From positions 1-64,000 of the forward strand of contig NZ_FCOE02000024.1 of the NCBI RefSeq assembly GCF_001544915.2: DNA of 64,000 nucleotides, read 5' to 3'. The stretch's first letter is position 1. The number at the start of each line of letters is the position of its first letter. The notes below the pieces were generated by a model. It made no database searches, was not told the origin of the DNA, and was given only the letters and a program-made list of their open reading frames with translations. Made by a program: the position numbers and the translations under genes. The DNA is from Caballeronia pedi (lineage in GTDB: Bacteria > Pseudomonadota > Gammaproteobacteria > Burkholderiales > Burkholderiaceae). Below, one piece after another: positions 24,440 through 33,372 of the stretch.

Positions 24440-25849
24440 ATGCCGATTCAATCGCTTGTCGAGTCCGACCGTAAGCACCTGATTCATCCCGTCGTCAGCT
24501 ATCGCGCGCATGAGGCGCGCGGCGTCACCGTGCTCGATTCCGCCGATGGCGTGTTCCTGCGCGATATCGACGGCAAGCAGTTGCTCGATGCCTTCTCCGG
24601 CCTGTGGTGCGTGAACACGGGTTATGGTCACGCGAGCATCGTCGAGGCCGCCGCGAAACAGATGACGAAGCTGCCCTACGCAACGGGCTATTTCCACTTC
24701 GGCTCCGAGCCCGCGATCGAACTCGCCGCTAAGCTCGTCGAACTCGCGCCCGCCTCGCTGCAACACGTGTACTTCACGCTCGGCGGCTCGGATGCGGTCG
24801 ATTCCGCGCTGCGCTTCATCACGCATTACTACAACGCGACGGGCCGTCCGTCGAAGAAGCATTGCATCGCGCTGCAACGCGGCTATCACGGCTCGTCGTC
24901 GATCGGCGCGGGACTCACGGCGCTGCCCGCGTTTCATCGCAACTTCGATCTGCCGCTGCCGACCCAGCATCACATTCCGTCGCCGTACGCCTACCGCAAC
25001 GACTACGCCGACGACGCCGCGCTCATCGCGGCTTCGGTGCAGGCGCTCGAAGCGAAGGTCGCGGAACTCGGCGCGGATCATGTGGCCGCGTTCTTTTGCG
25101 AGCCGATCCAGGGCTCGGGCGGCGTGATCGTGCCGCCCGTCGGCTGGTTGAAGGCGATGCGTGAAGCGTGCCGCAAGCTCGATATCCTCTTCGTCGCCGA
25201 TGAAGTCATCACCGGCTTCGGCCGCACCGGTCCGCTCTTCGCGTGCGAGGGCGAAGGCGTCGAGCCGGATCTGATGACGGTCGCGAAGGGCCTGACCGCA
25301 GGCTATGCGCCGATGGGCGCGGTCCTCATGTCCGATGCCGTGTATCAGGGCATCGCGGATGGCGGCGATGCATCCGCCGTCATCGGTCACGGTCATACGT
25401 ACTCGGCGCATCCCGTCAGCGCGGCGATCGGTCTGGAAGTGATGCGGCTCTATCACGAAGGCGGCCTGCTCGCGAACGGCCAGGCGCAGGCGCCGCGCTT
25501 CGCGCAAGGCCTCGATGCGTTGCTCGCGCATCCGCTCGTCGGCGATTCGCGTCATCGCGGTTTGCTCGGCGCGCTCGAACTCGTCGCCGATAAAGACAGC
25601 AAGCGCGGCTTCGATGCTTCGTTGAAACTGCCCGATCGCATCGCCGCTGCGGCCTATGGCAACGGCCTCGTGTTCCGCGCGTTCGGCGACAACATTCTCG
25701 GTTTCGCGCCGGCGCTCTGCTATACCGAAGCGGACTTCGACATGCTGTTCGAGCGCCTTACCAAAACGCTCGACGACGTGCTTGCGCAAAGCGACGTGCG
25801 CGCCGCATTGACGGGCGCGTCCGGATGCAGTTCTCGCGCGGCCGCGTGA
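24440..25849 (+). CDS. Class III PLP-dependent aminotransferase (omega-amino acid type)
   Basis: A 469-residue fold-type I aminotransferase. ATG 24440 was chosen over an upstream Met because the family sequence begins there and GAAGAGAG precedes it. The substrate region has FSGLWCVNTGYGHASIVEAA near residue 52. The PLP-stacking stretch is LDILFVADEVITGFGRTGPL (near 247), and the Schiff-base lysine is K283 in TVAKGLTAGYAPMG. The family transfers terminal amino groups of putrescine, beta-alanine, GABA and similar to pyruvate or 2-oxoglutarate, giving semialdehydes. The Lrp regulator and semialdehyde-dehydrogenase-type enzyme nearby fit this chemistry. Confidence 0.9.
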   Translation: MPIQSLVESDRKHLIHPVVSYRAHEARGVTVLDSADGVFLRDIDGKQLLDAFSGLWCVNTGYGHASIVEAAAKQMTKLPYATGYFHFGSEPAIELAAKLVELAPASLQHVYFTLGGSDAVDSALRFITHYYNATGRPSKKHCIALQRGYHGSSSIGAGLTALPAFHRNFDLPLPTQHHIPSPYAYRNDYADDAALIAASVQALEAKVAELGADHVAAFFCEPIQGSGGVIVPPVGWLKAMREACRKLDILFVADEVITGFGRTGPLFACEGEGVEPDLMTVAKGLTAGYAPMGAVLMSDAVYQGIADGGDASAVIGHGHTYSAHPVSAAIGLEVMRLYHEGGLLANGQAQAPRFAQGLDALLAHPLVGDSRHRGLLGALELVADKDSKRGFDASLKLPDRIAAAAYGNGLVFRAFGDNILGFAPALCYTEADFDMLFERLTKTLDDVLAQSDVRAALTGASGCSSRAAA

Positions 25850-25892
25850 TAACATCGACCGACCGCCGACATGCGAGACCGAACCCGTCACG

Positions 25893-26390
25893 ATGAGCAA
25901 CGACAGCAAGCTGGACCGAATCGATCTGCGTATCCTCTCGCAATTGCAGAAGCGCGGGCGCATCACGAACGTGGAGCTTGCCGATGCGGTCGGTCTGTCA
26001 CCCAGCCCTTGCCTGATTCGTGTGAAGCGGCTGGAGAAGGCGGGTTATATAGTCGGTTACGGTGCGCAGATTCAACTGGAAAAGCTCGGCGACGTGCAGG
26101 TCGTCTTCACGGAAGTCACGCTCGCGGATCATCGCCGCGAGGACTTCATCAACTTCGTGAACGCGGTGAAAGACGTCGACGAGATTGTGGAATGTCATCT
26201 CGCGAGCGGCGGTTACGACTACCTGCTCAAGTTCGTCACGCGCAGCGTGAGCCACTATCAAAGCATCATCGAGGGACTGCTGGAGCGCGGTATCGGCATC
26301 GAGAAGTACTTCAGCTATGTCATCATCAAGACGTCGTTCGTCAAGACGCATTACCCGCTCGAAACGCTCTTCTCGCAGAGCCATCACTGA
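25893..26390 (+). CDS. Lrp/AsnC family transcriptional regulator
   Basis: A 165-residue feast/famine regulator. The N-terminal HTH lies at residues 5-60 (LDRIDLRILSQLQKRGRITN, LSPSPCLIRVKRLEKAGYI), and the RAM ligand-binding domain at 70-150. It lies 43 bases after the aminotransferase on the same strand and ends in a strong terminator. It probably senses an amino acid and controls the aminotransferase and the genes downstream. Confidence 0.92.
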   Translation: MSNDSKLDRIDLRILSQLQKRGRITNVELADAVGLSPSPCLIRVKRLEKAGYIVGYGAQIQLEKLGDVQVVFTEVTLADHRREDFINFVNAVKDVDEIVECHLASGGYDYLLKFVTRSVSHYQSIIEGLLERGIGIEKYFSYVIIKTSFVKTHYPLETLFSQSHH

Positions 26391-26420
26391 GGCACGCGCC
26401 TCGACCTTTTTCATTCGAAC

Positions 26421-26454
26421 GCACGCGCGGGCTTTTTGCACGCGCGTGCTTTTT
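26421..26454 (+). terminator. Intrinsic terminator after the Lrp gene
   Basis: GCACGCGCG (26421-26429), 11-base loop, CGCGCGTGC (26441-26449), then TTTTT (26450-26454). A textbook stem plus T-tract, 30 bases after the stop. Confidence 0.85.
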
Positions 26455-26484
26455 ATCGTCGATCAACTTCACGCGGAGTAGCAC

Positions 26485-27549
26485 ATGTCCAGCAAATATC
26501 GTATTGCCGTGATTCCGGGCGACGGCATCGGCAAGGAAGTGATGCCCGAAGCAGTGCGCGCGCTCGATGCCGTGAGCAAGCGCTTCAATATCGAACTGGA
26601 GTACCGGCATATCGAGTGGGCGAGTTGCGATTACTACGCGCAGCACGGCCAGATGATGCCCGATGACTGGAAAGCGCAACTGCAGGACAGCGACGCCATT
26701 CTGTTCGGCGCGGTCGGCTGGCCGGACACGGTGCCGGATCACATCTCGCTGTGGGGCTCGTTGCTCAAGTTCCGCCGCGAGTTCGATCAATACATCAACC
26801 TGCGTCCGGCGCGCCTGTTCGATGGCGTGCCCTCGCCGCTCGCGAATCGCAAGGCGGGCGATATCGACTTCATGATCGTGCGTGAGAACACCGAGGGCGA
26901 GTATTCGTCGGTCGGCGGCACGATGTTCGAAGGCACGGATCGCGAGTTCGTATCGCAAACGTCGATCTTCACGCGCAAGGGCGCGGAACGCGTCTTGAAG
27001 TTCGCGTTCGATCTCGCGCAAAAGCGTGAGAAGAAACTGACCGTCGCGACCAAGAGCAACGGCATTTCGATCAGCATGCCGTGGTGGGATTCGCGCGCCG
27101 CCGAAATCGCGCAGCAGTATCCCGACATCAAGTGGGACAAGCAGCACATCGACATTCTGTGCGCGCGCTTCGTGCTCAGTCCGGACCGCTTCGACGTGGT
27201 CGTCGCGACGAATCTCTTCGGCGACATTCTTTCGGATCTCGGTCCGGCATGCACGGGCACGATCGGCGTTGCACCTTCGGCCAACATGAATCCGGAGCGC
27301 AATTTCCCGTCCCTGTTCGAGCCGGTGCATGGTTCCGCGCCGGATATCGCGGGCAAGGGCATCGCCAATCCGGTCGCGATGATCTGGTCCGCCGCGATGA
27401 TGCTCGATTTCCTCGGCGAACGGGCCGCGCACGATGCGATCCTTTCCGCCATCGAAACCGTGCTGAAGCAAGGGCCGCATACCGGCGATCTCGGCGGCCG
27501 CGCGAACACGACGGAAGTCGGCACGGCCATTGCGCGCCTGCTCGCCTGA
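26485..27549 (+). CDS. ttuC: Tartrate dehydrogenase / D-malate dehydrogenase (decarboxylating)
   Basis: A 354-residue NAD-dependent beta-decarboxylating dehydrogenase of the isopropylmalate/isocitrate family, the usual TtuC/DmlA length. It has IAVIPGDGIGKEVMPEAVRA at residues 7-26, FMIVRENTEGEYSSVGG near 130, TKSNGISISMPWW near 190 and the NAD region FEPVHGSAPDIAGKGIANP near 280. It oxidises meso- or L-tartrate to oxaloglycolate and decarboxylates D-malate. It starts a new transcription unit after the Lrp terminator, and the ALDH gene follows 17 bases later. Confidence 0.9.
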   Translation: MSSKYRIAVIPGDGIGKEVMPEAVRALDAVSKRFNIELEYRHIEWASCDYYAQHGQMMPDDWKAQLQDSDAILFGAVGWPDTVPDHISLWGSLLKFRREFDQYINLRPARLFDGVPSPLANRKAGDIDFMIVRENTEGEYSSVGGTMFEGTDREFVSQTSIFTRKGAERVLKFAFDLAQKREKKLTVATKSNGISISMPWWDSRAAEIAQQYPDIKWDKQHIDILCARFVLSPDRFDVVVATNLFGDILSDLGPACTGTIGVAPSANMNPERNFPSLFEPVHGSAPDIAGKGIANPVAMIWSAAMMLDFLGERAAHDAILSAIETVLKQGPHTGDLGGRANTTEVGTAIARLLA

Positions 27550-27566
27550 TCCTTGTGGAGACCATC

Positions 27567-29039
27567 ATGACGCAACGCTACGAGTTGAGCGATCTGATTC
27601 GCGCCGACAATTTCATCGACGGCAAATGGGTTCCCGCCGCGAGCGGCAAGCGCTTCGCCGTCACCGATCCGGCGACGGGCGACATCATCGCGCAGGTCGC
27701 CGACAGCGGCCCCGCCGATGCCCGCGCCGCCACCGATGCCGCCGCGCGCGCGTTCCCTGCCTGGCGCGATACCTTGCCGAAGGACCGCGCGGCCGTGCTG
27801 CATCGCTGGCATGCGCTGATCGTCGAGAACGCGGATACGCTCGGGCGTCTCATCTCGCTCGAGCAAGGCAAGCCGTTCGCGGAAGGCCGCGGTGAAGTGA
27901 TGTACGGCGCGTCGTATGTCGCATGGTTCGCCGATGAAGCCACGCGCATCTATGGCGACATCATTCCGCAGCAGCAGCGCGGCAAGCGCATGAGCGCGGT
28001 GAAGGAACCGGTGGGCGTCGTCGCGGCGATCACGCCGTGGAATTTTCCGCTCGCGATGATTGCGCGCAAAATCGCGCCCGCGCTCGCGGCGGGCTGCACG
28101 GTCGTCGGCAAGCCAGCCGAGGACACGCCGCTCACCGCGCTCGCGCTGGTGCTGCTCGCGCATGAAGCGGGCGTGCCGGCGGGCGCGTTGAATCTGCTCA
28201 GCGCTTCGCGCGAGAACGCGCAGGAAGCCGTCGCCGACTGGCTCGAAGATGGCCGCGTGCGCAAGATCACGTTCACGGGCTCGACGCCGGTGGGCAAGTA
28301 TCTCGCGCGCGAATCGGCGGGCACGCTGAAGAAGCTGTCGCTGGAACTCGGCGGCAATGCGCCTTTCATCGTGTTCGACGATGCCGATCTCGATGCCGCC
28401 GTCACGGGCCTCATGGCATCGAAGTTCCGCAATGGCGGGCAGACTTGCGTATGCCCGAATCGCGTGTATGTGCAGTCATCTGTCTATGAGAAGTTCGCCG
28501 ATCTTCTGGCGAAGCGTGTCGCGGCATTGAAGGTCGCGCCCGCCACCGATGCCGACGCGCAGATCGGCCCGATGATCAACGCGCGCGCGGTGGAGAAGAT
28601 CGAACGTCACGTGAACGATGCGCTCGAACATGGCGCGCGCGCGCTCACGGGCGGCAAGCGTCTGGCCGAACTCGGTCCGAACTACTACGCGCCGACCGTG
28701 CTCGCCGACGCAACGCCCGAGATGCAACTGAGCTGCGAGGAAACCTTCGGCCCGGTCGTGCCGCTGTTCCGTTTCGACGACGAAGCCGAAGCGATCCGCG
28801 CCGCCAACGACACGCCGTTCGGCCTTGCCGCTTATTTCTATAGCCAGAACCTGAAGCGCATCGATCGCGTGTCGCGTCTGCTCGAATCGGGGCTCGTCGG
28901 TATCAACGAAGGCGCGATTTCAAGCGAGGCCGCGCCGTTCGGCGGCGTGAAGGAATCGGGCTATGGACGCGAAGGCTCGAAATACGGTCTCGACGATTAC
29001 CTCTCGATCAAATACCTCTGTCAGGGCGGACTCGAATGA
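27567..29039 (+). CDS. NAD(P)-dependent succinate-semialdehyde dehydrogenase type aldehyde dehydrogenase
   Basis: A 490-residue ALDH. ATG 27567 follows TGTGGAG; the frame is open far upstream but only as antisense noise. It has the PWNFPLAMIARKIAPALAAG block near residue 155, TVVGKPAEDTPLTAL with the cofactor lysine, the catalytic Glu in LELGGNAP near 260, and the catalytic Cys294 in GGQTCVCPNR. The subfamily converts succinate semialdehyde to succinate (GabD type). Behind a class III aminotransferase it probably oxidises the semialdehyde product. It overlaps the next gene by four bases (ATGA). Confidence 0.9.
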   Translation: MTQRYELSDLIRADNFIDGKWVPAASGKRFAVTDPATGDIIAQVADSGPADARAATDAAARAFPAWRDTLPKDRAAVLHRWHALIVENADTLGRLISLEQGKPFAEGRGEVMYGASYVAWFADEATRIYGDIIPQQQRGKRMSAVKEPVGVVAAITPWNFPLAMIARKIAPALAAGCTVVGKPAEDTPLTALALVLLAHEAGVPAGALNLLSASRENAQEAVADWLEDGRVRKITFTGSTPVGKYLARESAGTLKKLSLELGGNAPFIVFDDADLDAAVTGLMASKFRNGGQTCVCPNRVYVQSSVYEKFADLLAKRVAALKVAPATDADAQIGPMINARAVEKIERHVNDALEHGARALTGGKRLAELGPNYYAPTVLADATPEMQLSCEETFGPVVPLFRFDDEAEAIRAANDTPFGLAAYFYSQNLKRIDRVSRLLESGLVGINEGAISSEAAPFGGVKESGYGREGSKYGLDDYLSIKYLCQGGLE

Positions 29040-30004
29040 ACGCGTATCCGATCGAGATCACGTTTCCCGATATCGGCGTGCATGCGGCGGGCAATGCGGG
29101 CGTGCCTTATGTGCATACCTTCGATTCGGGCGTCGATGGTCCGCATGTGATGATCAACGCGCTCACGCACGGCAACGAAGTGTGCGGCGCGATCGTCGTC
29201 GATGCATTGCTGCGCGCGCAATTGAAACCGCGGCGCGGCAAGCTCACGCTCGCATTCGCCAACGTCGATGCCTACGCGCGCTTCGATGCGGAGAAGCCCG
29301 ACGCATCGCGCTTCGTCGATCAGGACTTCAATCGCGTGTGGACCGCGCAGACGCTCGACGACGCCTCGCGCGATTCGAGCGAATTGTGCCGCGCCCGCGC
29401 GATGCGACCTGTCGTCGATACGGTGGATCTGCTGCTCGATCTTCATTCGATGCATGAGAAGAGCAAGCCGCTGATCGTCGCGGGACCGCTGGACAAGGGC
29501 ATCGAACTGTCGGCGAAGCTCGGCACGCCTGCGACCGTCATTTGCGATGAAGGCCATCCAGAAGGCCGGCGCATGCGTGATTACGAAGGCTTCGGCGATG
29601 CGGGAAGCCCGAAGAACGCGTTGCTGATCGAATGCGGACAACATTGGGAAGCGAATGCGGTCACGGTTGCGCGTGATGTGACGGCGCGGTTTCTCGTGCT
29701 GTCCGGCGTGGTCGACGAGGAAGACTTGCCTGCGGGCTGGATTCAGCCATCGCCGCCGGAAATGCTCATCGTGCGCGTGACGGAGCCCGTCGTTGCAAAG
29801 AGCATGGACTTCCGTTTCGCCGGCGAGTACACCGGTCTCGAAGTGTTTCCTGACGCGGGCAGTGTGATCGGCTGGTTGGATGGCGAGCCTGTCGAAACGC
29901 CGTATGACGATTGCATGCTCGTGATGCCGTCGTTGCGGCAGTTGCGGCCGGGGGTGACGGTCGTGAGGCTCGGCAAGATCGAACAGCGCATTCGATTCAA
30001 TTAG
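29036..30004 (+). CDS. Succinylglutamate desuccinylase/aspartoacylase family (M14) deacylase
   Basis: A 322-residue zinc hydrolase of the AstE/AspA group. Zinc ligands are visible as His and Glu in LTHGNE near residue 44 and His in LLDLHSMH near 138. A Glu in LIECGQHWE near 199 is the likely general base. It should remove an N-acyl group from an amino acid or open a related amide. It is coupled to the semialdehyde dehydrogenase gene and may supply free amino acid to the aminotransferase pathway (inference). The known deacylase DoeB of ectoine breakdown belongs to this superfamily, but no ectoine hydrolase gene is present. Confidence 0.85.
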   Translation: MNAYPIEITFPDIGVHAAGNAGVPYVHTFDSGVDGPHVMINALTHGNEVCGAIVVDALLRAQLKPRRGKLTLAFANVDAYARFDAEKPDASRFVDQDFNRVWTAQTLDDASRDSSELCRARAMRPVVDTVDLLLDLHSMHEKSKPLIVAGPLDKGIELSAKLGTPATVICDEGHPEGRRMRDYEGFGDAGSPKNALLIECGQHWEANAVTVARDVTARFLVLSGVVDEEDLPAGWIQPSPPEMLIVRVTEPVVAKSMDFRFAGEYTGLEVFPDAGSVIGWLDGEPVETPYDDCMLVMPSLRQLRPGVTVVRLGKIEQRIRFN

Positions 30005-30011
30005 AGCTTCG

Positions 30012-30035
30012 TCGCCGGATCCCGGGATCCGGCGA
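30012..30035. repeat. Perfect 24-base palindrome between deacylase and cupin genes
   Basis: TCGCCGGATCCC followed by GGGATCCGGCGA, with no spacer; it folds with about 10 bp of stem. An A-tract, not a T-tract, follows on the plus strand. It may be an attenuator, RNA-stability element or operator between genes of one operon. Confidence 0.5.
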
Positions 30036-30068
30036 AAAAACCAAACAATCTTCTCCAGAGGCAGAAAC

Positions 30069-30413
30069 ATGAAAGTTCAGCAGATCAAGCAGAGCATAGC
30101 AATCGAGGGATTGGAAGACTGGGGCACGGCGGGCCTCCCCGGCACGCAGGAAATCAAGGTAAGCGGCGTTCAGAAAGTAATCCCGGGCAGCGAAGCCATC
30201 GATACCGGCGTGTTCGAATGCACAGCCGGCACGTACCGCCGTTCGGTGAAACAGGCCGAGGTGATGCATTTTCTCGCGGGCCGCGGCCGCTTCACCCCCG
30301 ATGGCGAAGACACCGTCCATTTCACCGGCGGCGACACGCTCTTCTTCGAAGCGAACACCGAAGGCACATGGGAAGTCGATGAAACCATGCGCAAGGTCTA
30401 CGTGATCTTCTGA
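30069..30413 (+). CDS. Small cupin-domain protein (DUF861/EutQ-like)
   Basis: A 114-residue single beta-barrel with cupin-type core segments (GVFECTAGTYRRSVKQAEVM, GDTLFFEANTEGTWEVDETM). It has few His residues, so a metal-dependent activity is uncertain. It probably binds or isomerises a small polar metabolite. CAGAGG lies about eight bases before the ATG. It follows the deacylase in the same direction and precedes the polyamine-type binding protein, so it belongs to this catabolic block. Confidence 0.75.
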   Translation: MKVQQIKQSIAIEGLEDWGTAGLPGTQEIKVSGVQKVIPGSEAIDTGVFECTAGTYRRSVKQAEVMHFLAGRGRFTPDGEDTVHFTGGDTLFFEANTEGTWEVDETMRKVYVIF

Positions 30414-30488
30414 CCGGACGTGGCCATTGCCCTGACATAACATCAGGTCATGGTCACTCCAACAATTCCGGCGTTGCCGCCGCGTATT

Positions 30489-30510
30489 TGACTCAATATA
30501 TTTTTAGTCA
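30489..30510. promoter_or_regulatory. TGACT-N12-AGTCA inverted repeat upstream of the binding-protein gene
   Basis: Five-base arms around an AT-rich spacer in the 140-base gap before the binding-protein gene. TTGACT (30488-30493) also resembles a -35 box, but no convincing -10 is spaced correctly. Weak. Confidence 0.25.
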
Positions 30511-30557
30511 TCTGCAATACGTCCGCTGCATCAACCTTGTTCGAGGAATACGCCGTG

Positions 30558-31619
30558 ATGAAGATTGCAAGGTTCCGCTGTCCGCACTTTCCCATTCGCC
30601 CGCTCGCCATGACGTTGCTGCTGTCCATCGCGGGCACGGCGCCGGCGTTCGCCGCGGGCAAGATCACGTTCGTATCGCAGGGCGGCGCGTATCAGGAAGC
30701 GCAGACCAAGGCGATTCTCGATCCCGCCGCGAAAGAACTGGGCATCACGATCACGCAGGACAGCATTCCGGATGCGTGGCCGCAAATCAAGGCGCAAGGG
30801 GCCACCGGCAAGCCGATCTGGGATGTCGTCGATACACCGACCTCGAACTGTCTGCGCGGCGGGCGCGAAGGCCTGCTGGAGAAGCTCGATTTCTCGAAGA
30901 TCCCGAACGCGGCAGCCATTCCCGAGAAATACCGCACGCCGTATTCGGTGGCCTACGAGTTCTATTCGACCGTCATCGGCTACAACAAGAAAACGCTCAA
31001 GAAGGTCCCGCAAAGCTGGAAGGACTTCTGGGACGTGAAGAATTTCCCCGGCACGCGCGCGCTGCGCAACGACCCGATGACCGTGCTCGAAGCCGCCCTG
31101 CTCGCGGATGGCGTGCCGCGCGACAAACTCTATCCGCTCGATGTGGATCGCGCCTTCAGAAAGCTCGAAGAGATCAAGCCGAACGTCACGGTGTGGTGGA
31201 CATCGGGCGGCCAGTCAGCGCAATTGCTGCACGACGGCGAAGTCGACATGACGATGATCTGGAACGGCCGCGCGAGCGCCGTGATGAAGGATGATCCCAA
31301 CATCGCCTTCACGTTCAACGATGGCATTCTGCAGAACACGCAGCTTTGCATCCTGAAGAACGCGCCGAATCTGAACGACGCCGTGCGCTTTCTGAATGCA
31401 GCCGTGTCGCCGGAATTGCAGGCGAATCTGCCGCTTTATATCGACTATGGTCCGGGCAATCCGGCCGCCTTCAAGACCGGCAAGATCACCGACAAGCGCG
31501 CGGCCGAACTCCCGAGCGCGCCGGCGAACGCGGCGAAGCAGGCGCTCTTGTCGGAAGAATGGTGGGCCACCGAGCCCGGCATTCAGGCCAAGGCTCGCTG
31601 GCTCAAGTTCATGCAGTGA
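30558..31619 (+). CDS. ABC transporter substrate-binding protein, spermidine/putrescine type (PotD-like)
   Basis: About 353 residues, with a signal peptide (RPLAMTLLLSIAGTAPAFA, cut after AFA near residue 33). ATG 30558, or GTG 30555, follows GAGGAA. The mature protein begins KITFVSQGGAYQEAQTKAIL and has the family pattern WDVVDTPTSNCLRGG and VTVWWTSGGQSAQLLHDGEV. It should capture a polyamine or other small amino compound in the periplasm. The matching permeases and ATPase lie 3-9 kb away on the opposite strand, an unusual split of one importer. Confidence 0.88.
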   Translation: MKIARFRCPHFPIRPLAMTLLLSIAGTAPAFAAGKITFVSQGGAYQEAQTKAILDPAAKELGITITQDSIPDAWPQIKAQGATGKPIWDVVDTPTSNCLRGGREGLLEKLDFSKIPNAAAIPEKYRTPYSVAYEFYSTVIGYNKKTLKKVPQSWKDFWDVKNFPGTRALRNDPMTVLEAALLADGVPRDKLYPLDVDRAFRKLEEIKPNVTVWWTSGGQSAQLLHDGEVDMTMIWNGRASAVMKDDPNIAFTFNDGILQNTQLCILKNAPNLNDAVRFLNAAVSPELQANLPLYIDYGPGNPAAFKTGKITDKRAAELPSAPANAAKQALLSEEWWATEPGIQAKARWLKFMQ

Positions 31620-31641
31620 CGCGGTTCACTCGTCGCCATAC

Positions 31642-33372
31642 GTGTTCGACTATCTGATTCTGGGCGGCGGCTCGGCCGGCTGCGTGCTGGCCGCGCGCCT
31701 TTCCGAAGATGCGCGCGCGAACGTATGTCTCGTCGAAGCGGGTCGCGATATCTCCGCGCACACGATGCCCGATGCCATTCGCAGCCGCTATCCGGGCCGC
31801 GCGTATCTCGACACGCGCAACATCTGGCAGCAGTTGAAAGCGCGCATGAGCATGAGCATGAGCGGCGCGCGGCGCCGCTATGAACAGGCGCGGCTTCTGG
31901 GTGGCGGCTCCGCGATCAACGCGCTGATGGCCAATCGCGGCTCGCCCGCCGACTACGACGAGTGGGAAACGCTCGGCGCCGATGGCTGGAACTGGCGGAC
32001 GTGTCTGCCCTGGTTTCGCAAGCTCGAAACGGATTGCGATTTCAGCGGCCCGTTGCATGGCGGCGATGGACCGCTGCGCATTCAGCGCCCGACGTGGCCG
32101 CGCATTTCGCCGTTCGTGCGCGCGGTGCTCGACTCGCTCGCCGAGCGTGGTCATGCGCTGCACGAAGACCAGAACGGCCCTTGGGAAGACGGTACGTTCA
32201 TCGGCTCGATTGGCGTGAGCGCGAACGGAGAACGCATCCCCACGTCGGTGTGTTATCTCGACGATACCGCACGCGCACGCAGCAATCTGACCATACGCAC
32301 CGGTGAAGTCGTCGAGCGCATTCTGTTCGATGGCAAGCGTGCGATCGGCGCGTGCATCGTTCGCGCCGACGGCACGCGTGAAGAGCTGAAAGCGCGACGC
32401 GTGATCGTGTCGGCCGGTGCGATACACAGTCCCGCGTTGCTGATGCGAAGCGGCATCGGACCGGCCGACGAACTCGCCGCGCTCGGCATCGACGTGCTTG
32501 CGGATCGCCCGGGCGTCGGGCGCAATCTGATGGAACATCCGTCGATCGCCGTCTCCGCGTTCCTGCCGCGCGCCGCGCGTACGCCGTTTCCGGACGAGCA
32601 TCACGAGCAGGCTATCGTGCGCTTCTCGTCCGGCTTGGCGGATACCGTTCAAGGTGACATGCACGGCGCGATTCTGTCGCGTTCGGGCTGGCATTCCGTG
32701 GGTTATAGGCTGGGCACGATCTTCTTCTGGGTCAACAAGTCGTACTCGCGCGGACGCGTGACGCTGGCGTCGGCGAGTGCGTTCGATGAACCCGATGTCG
32801 ATTTCGCGATGCTCTCCGATTCGCGCGATCTCGAACGTCTGAAGCTCGCGTTGCGATTCGGCGCTGCCGTATTGGCATCGCCTTCGATGAATGCGCATCG
32901 CGATGTGATCTTTCCATCGAGCTATTCGCCGCGCGTGGCGGCGGTGGCCGTGCCGGGGACATGGAACGCGGTGCAGCGTGGCGCGTTGAGTACATTGCTC
33001 GATATCGCCGGACCTCTGCGCGGCGCGTTGATCAAGAGCGTCGTGACGCAAGGCGTGAGCATCGCAGAGCCGCTCGCCGACGATCGCGCGATGACCGCGT
33101 TCGTCCAACGCAATGTCGGAGGAACGTGGCATCCGTCGGGAACGTGCCGGATGGGGTCATCGACCGATCCGTTGGCCGTGACGGATTCGCATGGCGCGGT
33201 GTACGGCGTCGAAGGGCTGCATGTGTGCGACGCGTCGCTGATGCCTTCGATTCCGTGCGCCAATACGAACGTGCCGACGATCATGATCGCGGAACGGGTG
33301 GCGGATGCGTTGCGCGGCGCGGCGAGTGACGAATATGAAACGGCCGCGCGCGCTCTGAACTACTCGCCGTAA
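31642..33372 (+). CDS. GMC family FAD-dependent oxidoreductase (choline dehydrogenase-like)
   Basis: A 576-residue flavoenzyme. GTG 31642 is chosen because the FAD Rossmann motif starts at once (FDYLILGGGSAGCVLAARLS, residues 2-21); no clear ribosome site is seen. The GMC signature GGGSAINALMANRGSPADY lies near residue 92, and the catalytic His region GGTWHPSGTCRMG near 494. GMC enzymes oxidise alcohols to aldehydes. It ends 13 bases inside the convergent aldehyde dehydrogenase gene, which could handle its product. Substrate unknown; choline-like or amino-alcohol is plausible. Confidence 0.88.
   Translation: MFDYLILGGGSAGCVLAARLSEDARANVCLVEAGRDISAHTMPDAIRSRYPGRAYLDTRNIWQQLKARMSMSMSGARRRYEQARLLGGGSAINALMANRGSPADYDEWETLGADGWNWRTCLPWFRKLETDCDFSGPLHGGDGPLRIQRPTWPRISPFVRAVLDSLAERGHALHEDQNGPWEDGTFIGSIGVSANGERIPTSVCYLDDTARARSNLTIRTGEVVERILFDGKRAIGACIVRADGTREELKARRVIVSAGAIHSPALLMRSGIGPADELAALGIDVLADRPGVGRNLMEHPSIAVSAFLPRAARTPFPDEHHEQAIVRFSSGLADTVQGDMHGAILSRSGWHSVGYRLGTIFFWVNKSYSRGRVTLASASAFDEPDVDFAMLSDSRDLERLKLALRFGAAVLASPSMNAHRDVIFPSSYSPRVAAVAVPGTWNAVQRGALSTLLDIAGPLRGALIKSVVTQGVSIAEPLADDRAMTAFVQRNVGGTWHPSGTCRMGSSTDPLAVTDSHGAVYGVEGLHVCDASLMPSIPCANTNVPTIMIAERVADALRGAASDEYETAARALNYSP

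Noticed and set aside
29036-30004. Ectoine degradation gene doeB
   Set aside because: Same superfamily and similar neighbours, but ectoine hydrolase is missing and the protein lacks the stretches I associate with DoeB.
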